Source: Agarophyton chilense (lineage: Eukaryota; Rhodophyta; Florideophyceae; Gracilariales; Gracilariaceae). Taken from it: a stretch of DNA of 64,000 bases. This document shows, in pieces, positions 24,190 to 34,356 of this stretch; positions within the stretch are counted from its first letter, which is position 1, and every line of letters starts with the position of its first letter. The notes below the pieces were generated by a model, which made no database searches, had not been told where the DNA came from, and saw only the letters and a program-made list of their open reading frames with translations. Position numbers and translations under genes: made by a program. The stretch covers positions 248,001-312,000 of the forward strand of contig JARGXX010000027.1 in NCBI GenBank assembly GCA_030374765.1. The letters are read 5' to 3'.

Positions 24190-25830
24190 CCTACAATTGC
24201 TTCTTCAGTTCCTGAAGCTCTTCGATCGACAACCTTATAACTGGGCGCCCTGGCGGAGGTTCGTCCTACCTCAGCTTTACTTAGAAGTCTACGTCTCGTC
24301 GCGGTGGTAGCTCGTTCGGTAACTTGTCCACAAATATGTTACTGAATTCATCAACCACGTCTTGAAACTGTTCCTTGACCACCGCACTGCTCGCACTCGG
24401 CCGCACGCGGACCGCGTACAGCTCGCACCGTTTTTTCCGGACGAGTTTCCTCATTCGCTTCAAAGAAATGAATTTGAACTGCACAGAATCAGATCTCCTG
24501 TACTACTTAGGGTAGATGGTCCATCTGTATCCATTCTCGCGTACCACATGAATACAGTTGGTCTTCCAATCGATAGCCGGGTTGAATGCAAGAAGCCATC
24601 GTCGACCGACTATGACCCTCATCTCGTGCTCATCATTACTGTGAGATATGATGAACAGCTCTTCCTCTCGTGAAAGCCCTTGAACGTCAAGGGTCCCCTT
24701 CGCCTTACGAACTAGCTCGACGATAGAATTATCGCCTAGCTCAAGCTCAAATGCATCCTTCTTCACTGACAGTCCACAGGACTGCGCAGTCTTCCTCGAC
24801 GTAAAAGCATGAGAGGCTCCATAATCGACAAAGATTTTGACCGTCTTGCCATTCAGCAGTCCCTCATACGTCACCTCACTTTCACCCCCTGCCTCCAAGG
24901 ACGATATTTTGAGCGCCAATTGCTTATTACCGCTCCATTCCGCCGCTTCGTGGAGCGGGGATACTAGTTTTTTGGGTCATTAGAATGCTTTTGGCCAGCC
25001 CTCTTCTGACGGCAAGGGTTGCCCGGGTCCCTCCATCCTTTGCGGGCACAATCCATGCAGCGCCCAGTCTTGAAATACATGGGCTTCTCTCCAGGCTGCG
25101 TAGGACCCCAACTCTCAAGGGGGAGGTCTTTTGTGGATTTATTGTCCTTACCCTTTCAATGTGCGGTGCTGCTTGAACCCCCTGACCCTCCAGAGCCCTT
25201 GCTTGTCTTCCGATCTGCCTGTTTTGCACTGGATTTAGACTTCTCTTCTGCACTCCAATGTTTAGCGGTGGCCACATCGCGAGCGAACTTGAAAACATCT
25301 AACGTTAGGATGTCCCCATTTGGTTCCCCTCGTGGAAATTCTTGTGGAACTCCTCCTTGTACGCTGATGGCACACTCATGAAGAAGTATACGTATGCCTC
25401 TTTCAGAGGCGTGCCAGTAATTTCGATCAGCTTCTTGAATCTCTTGAAGTTGATGGCCATGTCACGCACGCTAATAACGTCCTCCACTATATTGCGTCCG
25501 ACGTCACGCGCACTTGCGGCGAAGGCCATTCCATCCAAGAGCCCACGGAGATACGGCCACGGCACGTGCAACAGAGCCTCCTCCATGTCACTGGTCGTAA
25601 CAGGTTGGCCACGTGCCATGGCACGCAGCATGTCACCAGTCTCCACAATCGAGACCATGTGCAATTCCGATACCGCAGGGGGGCCCGCATCAGGGGCAGC
25701 CGTGGCGTTTCGTGATTCGCCGGACATTTCACACTCGTCAGTGGTGCGGGGTCCCGATGGTGCGTAGTGGAACGTGGGATGACGCATCGCGGCGCAGGTT
25801 GGAAATGGATGGGATAACAACCAAGGGGCA
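24190..25830 (-). mobile_element. Element C: gag-protease part of a third Ty3/gypsy element
   Basis: On the minus strand are a gag-like region (about 25.3-25.8 kb), an aspartic protease region (about 24.5-24.9 kb, with VIVGRRWLLAFNPAIDW), and the linker that precedes reverse transcriptase, with PNELPPRRDVDF and then IEELQELKKQL. The LTR of family A begins exactly where reverse transcriptase should follow, so the A array was inserted into C. The rest of C would lie to the left of this window. C is broken, older looking than A or B, and belongs to a different Ty3/gypsy lineage. Its own LTR was not identified with confidence. Confidence 0.8.
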
Positions 25831-26038
25831 AGAACAAAAAAGTAGGGCTGCCACGTAATTTATAGTCAAATAGAGTCGATTGCAGTTAGAGAGCTTCTGA
25901 TTTCATTGGACGGCCGCTTGCTTTTCGTACGATTTGGATCACTGATTTGGCAACGTAAGATCATGCCAGCACCTAGGCATTACACATTCAGCGCGCAACG
26001 CAAATGCGTTCTCTGTCGAGTAAGGCCCACATATAGAG

Positions 26039-26190
26039 ACAGGCTGTTCTACACTGGCCGCAAGCCGCACGAATTCTCACACAAATACAGACAGGCTATT
26101 CTACACTGGCCACAAGCCGCACGAATTCTCGCACAGTTAGGGACAGGCTGGCCGGTACCGGACCGGAAGCCGCACGAATTCTCGCGCCGG
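26039..26190. repeat. Three tandem copies of a 52-bp repeat
   Basis: Units start at 26039, 26091 and 26143 with ACAGGCT, and each contains AAGCCGCACGAATTCTC. Copies 1 and 2 are nearly identical and copy 3 is diverged in its first half. They lie just upstream of a TATA element and may be upstream promoter repeats of the neighbouring transcript or part of an unrecognised LTR. Confidence 0.85.
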
Positions 26191-26207
26191 CCTTCCTCCA
26201 AATTTTC

Positions 26208-26231
26208 TATATAAGGCCGACCTCGGTCGGC
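26208..26231 (+). promoter_or_regulatory. TATA element followed by a small perfect hairpin
   Basis: TATATAA (26208-26214) is followed by GCCGACC-TC-GGTCGGC (26216-26231), a 7-bp inverted repeat. Spacing to a start about 25-30 nt downstream would put the hairpin at or just before the transcript start. The likely target is the zinc-finger reading frame at 26.58 kb. Confidence 0.45.
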
Positions 26232-26580
26232 TTCGACCAACTCTGGTCAAATCAGCTCGACATCAAGCGGCTCACCCCTCCCTCCTTTGGCACCGAAACT
26301 ATCTTTCAGCACAGTCACTGTCTCTCTTGCCATCAATTCTCTTCCTTTTCTTTCTTCACTTAGGGGTCGGGTCCGCTTTCTACTTCGACTGCGCCCACAT
26401 TTTCCGCGAACCCGTCACTCACGTGGGACTGTTTAGCACGTCCTGTTGTTTACAGAACCGCTTGATAAGGCGTAGGGCTCACACTCTACGGCCATTCGGT
26501 ATTTGTTCAAGAGTAAGGGACTTTCACTGCTCTTTTGGTATTGTGTGCAAGTATACTGAATTTTGTCTGTCTTGCATATA

Positions 26581-27234
26581 GTGCCAACGTCTTCAATTTC
26601 TTCAAGCGAATACTCAACTGTGCAAGGTTTCAATTCGGAAGTTGAAGCTGTCAGCGTCACCGAAGAAGCCACACCCTTCACGGAATCTCCGCCCTCTACC
26701 GAGCCCCTTAGCAACCCGCGCGCCGGCCACACCCTTCGGGTCGTTACTCAGCGCGAGGAGCGTCACCGCCGCCATCCATCTCTTAAAATCTCCCTGAAGC
26801 GCTGTGCCGTTTGCAGCATCAAAGTGCAGAGCCAGCGTCAATTAGAGGTACAAAAAGGCGGTCGAAAGCACCAAAACGCACTACGACGCGTCTATTACAA
26901 AGACTCCGACGTCTGGTGCCGAGTTTGCGATATCAAGTTCCCCGAAGCCCGCGATCTCCGAGTTAATTATAAAAGTCGTCTTCATCGTGCCAGCGTCAGA
27001 AAGAAGAACAATAATATGTTTGAAAACGATTGCAATATATATATCCAGTCTTTAAATCGTGGTATAGGCCTTTACACATTTCATTTATTTTATCACACCT
27101 TTACACCTTCGCCTCTGCCTGCCACATATATATTGGTCATTTTATCATTAGCACTCCGTACCCATTACACTCATTCTTTCTATCGTCTTTCATTGACTTC
27201 TTTTCTTTGCCCAATCCTGGGCTTATACTCTTGA
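26581..27234 (+). CDS. Twin zinc-finger-like reading frame, start not resolved
   Basis: The open frame begins after a possible splice acceptor (CATATAG at 26574-26580) and has no ATG in its first 430 nt, so a 5' exon or a lost start is needed. The central part holds two units of the matrin/JAZ type, spaced C-x2-C-x12-X-x5-H. They are CAVC with final H in GGRKH, and CRVC with final H in KSRLH. In both units the first histidine is replaced, by Gln and Asn respectively. If folded, the protein would be a nucleic-acid-binding factor. The part after about 27010 is AT-rich and of unlikely composition, so the real gene may end earlier or splice. It could also be a relic. No neighbour helps assign a function. 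Confidence 0.4.
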   Translation: MPTSSISSSEYSTVQGFNSEVEAVSVTEEATPFTESPPSTEPLSNPRAGHTLRVVTQREERHRRHPSLKISLKRCAVCSIKVQSQRQLEVQKGGRKHQNALRRVYYKDSDVWCRVCDIKFPEARDLRVNYKSRLHRASVRKKNNNMFENDCNIYIQSLNRGIGLYTFHLFYHTFTPSPLPATYILVILSLALRTHYTHSFYRLSLTSFLCPILGLYS

Positions 27235-27768
27235 GAGGATATCTATTACTTGTGTCCCCTTGGGTTGTAGCCACCCGCGTTGTGTCCCCAAACTAAATTT
27301 GAACGGATATGACGTTTACAGGGGACAAGGACATCTGGGAAAGGCGGCTTCTGATTGGCCGGGTGACTTTTATCCAGCAATGAAGTGGCCTCGATTTGCC
27401 ATGAAAAAGCCGAACTCGACGGGCTGACCATAGACTGATCAACAAAAAGGGGGGTGGCTTTATTTGGATTTCGCGCACTGTATGCTTTCATTCCCTGCTG
27501 GCCAGGTATTTAGACCACAGTGTTCTGTGCCACAAACATTGAGCATGGATCTCTAACCAATCTCAGTACTGTTCCTGATGGTTGCTCTGCACACCACATG
27601 ACACAGGTGGTGCGGGCGTAGTATTGGTACAGCGGTCACGGTCGTTCATTCTGCGGAGTGTGGCAAACCGCTCTTTCTCAGCTGTCGAAGTCTAAATTCG
27701 AGTAGGGGTGCTGGGAAAAGTATCCACTAGATTTCCGAAGCCGTTCCAACATCTGCCGCGCCTGTGAA
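27235..27768. other. Intergenic region upstream of the aquaporin gene
   Basis: No gene is seen. Two CCAAT-type boxes are visible (ATTGG near 27355 and CCAAT near 27557) and may belong to the promoter of the downstream aquaporin gene. Confidence 0.4.
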
Positions 27769-29189
27769 ATGTTCAAGGCAAAACAAATGTTCGCTTTTAC
27801 CCCTGTGCCATACGGTCGAACTTTTGCATCAACTCCTAATATCTGTAATTCTAATCACGTTTGTCCGAAACGCCCGACAACAACAAAGCCCTATGCCCAT
27901 TTCGAAATGAATACGTCGAAAACGCCAACAGAACGAACCGCACTGTTGAAAAGCAATCCAGAGGGTGGGATACAAACGCCAACTCCGACAGCTGAAGAAA
28001 AGATGCCTGGTCTCGTTTCGCGGTCAAAACCTCTGGACGCTCGAGTAATCTTTGCAGAGTTCCTCTGCACATTTTTGTTTGTCTATCTCAGTGTGACCTC
28101 AGCCCCCCAGGCCCCAATCGCAAATACCCTGAACAACGCTTGTATTATCGCTGCGCTGGCAGCTTCTTTTATGCCTGTTAGCGGTGCTCATCTGAATCCT
28201 GCGGTCACATTGGCGTTGTTAGCAACTAACCGCGCACCACTGTCCCGATCCATTGCTTTTGTCGTCGTACAACTGCTAGCATCGATTTCAGCATGCGTTC
28301 TGGCGCGTTCTCTCGGAGTTAGCATTTTTTTTGAAGGCGTCACTGGAGGTACCACTGAATTTGTGCGAGCCTTTTTCGCGGAGTTCATGCCAATGTTCAT
28401 TATAGTAATGGTTGTTTTTCAAACGGCGGTTGCAACGGAAGAGGAAGGAGGCGTCGGAACAAATATTGCTGCGTTGTATATTGGTCTTGCAGTTCTTGCG
28501 TGTGCTGGTACATTTCAAGGATTCTTCAATCCAGCCAGAGCATTTGGACCGGCCGTTGTCACAGGCGTTCTGAATGGACATTGGGTATATTGGCTGGGTC
28601 CTCTGACTGGAGGTCTGACGGCTGCATTTGTAAGTGAAGCTTTTCCACATCTCTTTTATCAAGGGCGACGATCAAGCGCATGCTGACAAAACACCACTTG
28701 CATGCTTGTATAGATGAGCGAACACATATTCATTGCGCCTGCAACAGGAAGAGCTCCAAAAGGTTGGCTCAGTTTTTTGGGTCGCAAGACCTCCAACGCC
28801 GGAAAGAGCTTGAAGAATTATGGAATCGCAGGATTGGTGGCGTATGGGATAATGAACACTCTTTATTATGGAACAGTGTTCTCTTTCATGTTATTCAGGG
28901 TATGCTAAGAGCACGAGGATTTTTGTATATCATGATTTCAACAGTGAAAAAGGAAGCAGTGTTTTCATCGCCTGACATATTTGTACATTCCGTGGTATAT
29001 GTATTCGAATTTTTCTGAGCGTAGGTAGGATTGGACAGTGGTTTCAGTGGATTTGCCCGAGCATGGGTGGTCACTTGGTCACTATCCCAGGTTACCAAAC
29101 CATTAAGACTTATTGCAAGCATTGCATTGGCACCTTTCGTGGATAGTTTCTTGAAGCGGCGCCGAAGCGCGACAAAACGCGAAAATTAG
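27769..29189 (+). CDS. Aquaporin (MIP family) fused by splicing to a small membrane domain
   Basis: This is a channel for water or small solutes. The spliced reading is 27769-28629, 28714-28899, 29025-29189 (403 residues), with introns of 84 and 125 nt, both GT-AG and in phase 0. The MIP core shows two NPA loops, SGAHLNPAVT (NPA at about 143-145) and GFFNPARAFGP (about 254-256), with the selectivity Arg after the second. An N-terminal tail of about 90 residues precedes the first helix. Exon 2 begins MSEHIF, which fits the usual end of the last MIP helix (YEYIF-like). A further two-segment membrane region follows (NYGIAGLVAYGIMNTLYY, then QVTKPLRLIASIALAPFVD), resembling a small conserved membrane protein of plants and algae. 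Without splicing of intron 1 the aquaporin would stop at 28686. Alternatively exon 2 starts a separate gene at the ATG at 28714. Confidence 0.8.
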
Positions 29190-29726
29190 AATAGGAGAAT
29201 GGTCAGTTCCAAGACGATTAGCGTAATCTTGAGACTTGTAAGGCGAACTGTTTGCGAGAGATTGCTTTCACGGTCAGGTGAACATAACTTTCCCAGAGCT
29301 TCTGGTCTTTTGTCGTTTTGGAACTTAGAATTGGTGCAGTAGTAAAGCACGGGGCGACGCTGCAGGTGATGCTACGTCAGGTTGGGGATGAACACAGTCT
29401 GCCACGTGTACAATCGTGTATTACAGTGGTTAAAAACTCTTCTGTAATGCATCCGATTTTCGCTCATGGTCACCGTCGGCGTCCGGAAGTGCGATCGCTA
29501 TCCATTATTCAACATCTCGCACGAAGAGTAACACGTTCACGCCGCATACCATCCCACGCCAGCATTCTACGTTTCGTCCTCCCTGCAATCAGAGAAACGG
29601 CTACGTTTAGCTCAAGCTGAATAAGGAGCAGCTTCTCCATATCCATCAACAACCACCCTAAACACAGCGTCCTAATCAAGCCAACTTTTAATTTCATTGT
29701 GCTACAAACCACTCCAACCAGCCAAG
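29190..29726. other. Intergenic region upstream of ribosomal protein uS8
   Basis: No gene is supported. It must hold the end of the aquaporin transcript and the promoter of the ribosomal protein gene. No clear TATA element was seen. Confidence 0.4.
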
Positions 29727-30116
29727 ATGCGTATGTCAGTATTGGCAGATGCGCTCAAGACGCTCTCTAATGCCGAAAAGCGCGGAAAGCGTCAAGTTCT
29801 TCTTCGTCCGTCATCCAAGGTCATTATTAAGTTTTTGCAGGTGATGCAAAGCCACGGATACATTGGTGAATTCGAGTTTGTCGACGATCATCGTTCAGGA
29901 AAGATTGCTGTCAACCTTATTGGGCGTCTGAACAAGTGTGGCGTCATTTCCCCGCGGTTCGACGTTGGTGTCGGCGAAATCGAAAAATGGGTTACCAACC
30001 TGCTTCCGTCTCGTCAATTCGGTTACATTGTCCTTACCACCTCATACGGCATCATGGACCATGAGGAGGCAAGGAGAAAGCACACCGGTGGAAAGATTCT
30101 TGGTTTCTTCTACTAG
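29727..30116 (+). CDS. RPS15A: 40S ribosomal protein S15A (uS8)
   Basis: This is a small-subunit ribosomal protein that binds 18S rRNA in the cytosolic ribosome. The frame of 129 residues is uninterrupted and equals the usual family length of about 130. Diagnostic stretches are [20 protein letters not shown] near the N-terminus, [15 protein letters not shown] in the middle and the near-invariant C-terminal block [20 protein letters not shown]. The start at MRMSVLAD aligns with the family's MVRMNVLAD; an in-frame extension upstream lacks an ATG. The gene is intronless. It converges with the RING-H2 gene on the minus strand, about 655 bp away. Confidence 0.97.
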   Translation: MRMSVLADALKTLSNAEKRGKRQVLLRPSSKVIIKFLQVMQSHGYIGEFEFVDDHRSGKIAVNLIGRLNKCGVISPRFDVGVGEIEKWVTNLLPSRQFGYIVLTTSYGIMDHEEARRKHTGGKILGFFY

Positions 30117-30771
30117 AAAGATTTATTTGCGTGCTCCACACAAGGAAGCTTCTTCATTCGCGTCGCGGTCATGGAATACGTTTTGCGCTGCAAGTAAAGT
30201 ATCTCTCATTTCGCTTTCGTGAAGGCCATCTCTCTGGAGTTTGTGCCGTAGATTGCGTGCGCTTTAGGTTTTCAAATTCATCCACGTCCGTTCCGTTAAT
30301 GAGTCCTGCTACAGAGTCTCAGTGCAATGCGTGCTCGGTTCGGTCTAGATCGGATGAACCCTTTGAAATGATCACGTAACGTTGCGATCATCTCTTGCAT
30401 TTGACACACGCCAACAACTTGCATTGCGGTTCAGAGCGATGTAAAACGGTTTATTGTAGACAGTTCTGTCTGAATCGTAGACATGTCGGTGTCACTTGGA
30501 ACACAGCCCCGGCCCATCAATACTTGCGTATTGAAAGAGAAAAATCCTCTCTTTCAAACTACATCGAACAGTACTTGGTTTGACGATGAAAAGGAGCCAT
30601 TTGAGTAATCCGTAGCCTATATGATCAGCCAAGTCAATAGGTTTCTTAAACTATTCTAGTCCCTAGGTATCATGCTCTGTATATCAATCGGAATTGACTC
30701 ATTCTTACGCAAGATACGATGAGGGTAGTTCAAACAAAACGCATAGCCTCGCAAATCGCACGAACCTTCCT
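30117..30771. other. Convergent intergenic region
   Basis: This stretch lies between the 3' ends of uS8 (+) and the RING-H2 gene (-). Only short, unsupported reading frames are present. It presumably carries both 3' untranslated regions. Confidence 0.5.
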
Positions 30772-32855
30772 TCAACTGTGGCGGGCACACCTTCTTCTAG
30801 GGCGCGACGGCGCGATTCTCTTCTTATCGACGGGGCAACATCCATTGTACGTAAGCCATTCTGCGACGGCGAATATTGTCCAGGACAAACAAAAAAGTAG
30901 GGTACTTGTTAGCAACTTAAAACAAAAGGAAAAGATATCTGCACTTTTAGTAACCCCCAACATGGTGATAAGGGTAACTTACCGTCAATACAACTCTTGT
31001 GATATTTGTGGGCACAGGGAAGGACACGAAGGTCCTCTCCTTCTTCAACATCACACATGCAAATGCAGCAGCGTATTTCCTTGTCTTCGGTGGTTGCCTT
31101 CTTTACAGGCAAAGAATCGATCTGGTCTCTTTCGGCGCGATTCTTCTCTCGGATGAGCTGATCGTCCAGGCGAATTAGGCGTTCATAATCAAGAGAGTGA
31201 TCTGGATGCTGCAATCCATGGAAATAGTGGATTTCCACGGGTGGTCCACCAACTTGGTTCAACATGCGGTTTAGAACGGCTGTAATGTGGTGATGAGAGT
31301 GACGATGGGGAACGGGGTTTTGCGATCGAGCCCTCGCCCTCATAGCCGCTTGACGCTGCAACCTCTGAGCGCCTAATAAGTTATTGCGGGCAACATTTGC
31401 AAAGGGAGACACAGCGGGGAGCGGCCGCGCGGTAGACATGCGACGAGGTGATTGGCGGCTTCGATAATGGTCGCGTCTGCGTTGTAGGTGACGTAATTCA
31501 CGATAGCCTGCTAACTCTGCACCATCCGATTCTGCACCACTATGAGCCGTATGCGTGTGTCTTCGAAACTGTGCCCGTGGTGCCTGAAGCGGTGTTGCAC
31601 CGTGGGGAGCCGGTGAGTTCAGACTGTCACTTATCGCGGTGTTCATATTTGTTGTGGCCGCAGCGTAGTGGTTGCCATTTCGGCTTTCCAAGTGGTCCGC
31701 AGTACTGTCCACATTTTGGGAAAACTGGTTTGCATCAGACTGATCGCTCTGTCGTAAGGGATTTAAGCGAGGTTGGGAGGGGGGAAAGAAGCCCGTGGAG
31801 GCTGCGTACGGGCTAGCAGTGGCATCGCCACTGTATCTAGATGGCCTGTTCGATTGAGAGGTATGCTCGCGCCGCACTGCGCCCACACGAACGAAGCCTG
31901 GAACTAAAACCGGGCCTGTGGAACCCCCTTGATCGCGTTCCAAGTGAATATATCGATGTGAAACAGTTGGATTGTGCCTGTGCGGATGGCGATGCAAGTG
32001 CCCAGATGGGTGGACAGACGAGGGACGCAGAGCGGGTGTAAACTGACTTGCATCGGTATTGTTACGGTAGTCGCGATGGCGATGGGAAGATATACGATGG
32101 TTCCTTGCAAGTATTTGATCGAGCTCCACAAGATGAGGAGTATAATGACGTTCTGTGGGATGTGACTGCGATCTCGGTTGAGGTTCCACCGCAGGAATGG
32201 ATGGAAGCTGCAAGTTGTGCAGGCCTAACTGTTCCGTTGAAGTAGCGGAGTCTGGCAGGCGGTTGAGAGCGGAAAACGGAGAGTTTAAGTCTGGCCATGG
32301 CGGCATACTCTGACGCTGGTTTGCAGGAGGGGGGATATTGGGCGTCATTGAAAACGAAGGCTGGACGAGAGTTTCGCCGGAGTTGAGGATGGGCGGGGGA
32401 GGCGGTGGTTGTTCCGGTGCGAGGCGCGGTCCGGATACAGCCATTTCGATAATATCTTCCTCGTACGGAGAAGGCGATGCATTGCGTTGATGCAGGTGGA
32501 TGCGTTGCCGCTCAATGCGCGAGGTTTGCGTTTCGCGTCCCCTGAATGCAATGAGAGACGGGCGATGGGGAGGTGAGTCACTATCGTCAACGATAATGAC
32601 ATGTTGAGGGTGAGAAACGGGATTGTGAGATGAGGGATGCGAGGAAGATTGATCTCGACGGCGACGTTTTCGCGGGGCTTCGTCGATTACAATGGGCTCG
32701 ATGGAGCTGTTCGTTGTGCGGGGGGGCGGTCGGGAATTATCTAGCACGATGACGTTGTGGGGGGCGAGGTGACGATCGCGCGGAGGGCTAGATGGCACGG
32801 TCTCGACGACGACGATGTCCGTATCATCCTCTACGACAGCGGCACTGCGGGGCAT
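30772..32855 (-). CDS. RING-H2 finger protein, probable E3 ubiquitin ligase
   Basis: The gene is spliced: exon 1 is 32855-30983 and exon 2 is 30860-30772, with a 122-nt intron (GTAAGT donor, TGCTAAC branch-like site, CAG acceptor), giving 653 residues. Most of the protein is a disordered Pro/Ser/Arg/His-rich region with acidic VVVVE- and IIVDDSD-like patches that resemble SUMO-interaction motifs (inference). The RING-H2 domain is at the extreme C-terminus (596-639): C596, C599, C614, H616, H619, C622, C633 and Asp636. The intron splits the RING between CID and EWL. The eighth zinc ligand is Asp (CPVD), as known for Rbx1, instead of Cys. RING-H2 proteins recruit ubiquitin-conjugating enzymes; substrates are unknown here. 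The gene is divergent from the rhodanese gene. Confidence 0.88.
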
Positions 32856-33757
32856 TTCGAATAAGGTTGCGATTGGGCTGGCTCACTGACACGTTCTCAG
32901 CAGTGCAAGGCGCTGTGGCGAAGAGCAGCGCCAAAAAGAAGGCCGAATGAAGACGCGAGAAGGGGGGGAGGAGGAGGGGGGGCGGAAGCAAGGGGGAGGA
33001 CCGGACGCGGGTGACGGGGACGGAAGCGTTCCGATGTCGTTGAAGGAGGCTGATAGGCAACGACGAAGAAGCGGCTTTTGTAGGGGAGGGTGACGGGAGG
33101 GGGCAAGAGTTGGGCGCGGCGTGGGGCGTGGAGCGTGGGGAGGGAACGGTCGGCACAACCGCAATGGTGCACGCGTTGGGCGAGAGGAGCGTGCAGTGGA
33201 GACAGCTGGAGCGCATGATGGCAAAAAGAAACGAAAAAGTAGAAAATTGATTTTAGGCGGCGATTGCGTCAACAAGCTGCCCTCACTCCACTCTGCGCAC
33301 GATCGGTGCAACTTGCGTGGCGTGTGAGCATGTGGAGTGGCGAGGTGGCGGAGAGACGGCATGGTAAAGTGGCGGAATGGCCGAGTGCGCGGCGGTGCGC
33401 GAGAGAGAGAGTCTCGAAAGTGCGTCCCCGTGGGCGCGCGTCCTCGCGAGTCGCGGCGCGCCAACAGCGTGCTGTCGACTCGCGCGCCGCGTGCGAGAGC
33501 GAGCATTCTCAGTCGACTGAAAGGCAAAAGCACTGACGCATGCCGCTGAGCCTTTGGATGCACGCTTCCCCGCGGTGGCGATGGCGGCTGCGACCTGCGC
33601 ACTAAAATATCTTCCCGGCCCAGTGTGTGTCAAGAACGGGCCTGACCAATGCAATGAATTTGATAATATGAATATGCGAGCCCTCTAGTGTCATCTCCGC
33701 TTCCGAGCTGGACTCACCCCTTGTCCTCTCGGATCGGGGACGCCAGTGCTCAGCTCC
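32856..33757. promoter_or_regulatory. Divergent promoter region between the RING-H2 and rhodanese genes
   Basis: This is about 900 bp of GC-rich sequence with strong purine/pyrimidine strand bias (about 32940-33130 purine-rich on +). No gene is supported. It probably includes both 5' untranslated regions. Confidence 0.5.
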
Positions 33758-34234
33758 ATGGCCATTTCGCTTCGCAGTGTCACCAAACGCTTCTCGTTTG
33801 TGTCGCCTCCCCTGCCCGCCTTTTCGACGTCATCATTGCTACCCGTCTTGTGTCCGAGAAGGATTGCTGTATCTCATCGCTTTTTTCACACAATGGTGAC
33901 TCAGCTATCCCCGCAGGCTGCCAATGAAAAGATGAACCAATCATCTGCAATCTATGTCGACGTGCGAACGCCCGCCGAATTCGCTGCTGGACACATACCC
34001 AAGTCCCTCAACGTGTCGCTCACCACTCCCGACATGAAACCGCTTGCCTCCTTTGTTGATGATTTCCGTGCCGCTGTCGGTGATGCATCCGAGATCATTG
34101 TCGGTTGCAAGAGTGGCAAACGGAGCACTGCCGCCATCGTCAAGCTCAACGAAGCCGGCATTGAGGGCCTTATGGAGCTTGAGGGTGGTTTTAGCAGCTG
34201 GCAAAGCGATTCCACTCTCCCAGTTGAAAAGTAA
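33758..34234 (+). CDS. Single-domain rhodanese (sulfurtransferase), probably organellar
   Basis: This 158-residue protein transfers sulfane sulfur from a persulfide on its active cysteine. The rhodanese domain spans about 48-158, with YVDVRTPAEFAAGHIP and the active loop CKSGKRS (Cys117), followed by AAIVKLNEAG and LEGGFSSW. This is the single-domain form seen in plant plastid and mitochondrial sulfurtransferases. The first 45 residues are rich in Ser, Arg and hydrophobic residues with almost no acidic ones, consistent with a targeting peptide. ATG at 33758 is the first in frame; a shorter product could start at Met46. The gene is intronless and ends 122 bp from the end of the next gene, tail to tail. 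Confidence 0.9.
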   Translation: MAISLRSVTKRFSFVSPPLPAFSTSSLLPVLCPRRIAVSHRFFHTMVTQLSPQAANEKMNQSSAIYVDVRTPAEFAAGHIPKSLNVSLTTPDMKPLASFVDDFRAAVGDASEIIVGCKSGKRSTAAIVKLNEAGIEGLMELEGGFSSWQSDSTLPVEK

Positions 34235-34356
34235 GCGGCTGCTGCCGTTCGCATCTCGACCTGTGCGCTTCTGCTCATCGTTTAGCATAAAGCAATGTTC
34301 AATTTATGTTAATGTCAGTTGTCTCTACTCATTTTCTCATTTCTTCTACGTGAAAC

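Noticed and set aside
26208-26231. TATA element as the promoter of element C
   Set aside because: It points along the plus strand while C is read on the minus strand.
33364-33470. tRNA-like start (GTGGCGGAATGGCCGAGTG)
   Set aside because: The D-arm-like words are there, but no T-arm (GGTTCGAATCC type) or acceptor closing sequence follows.
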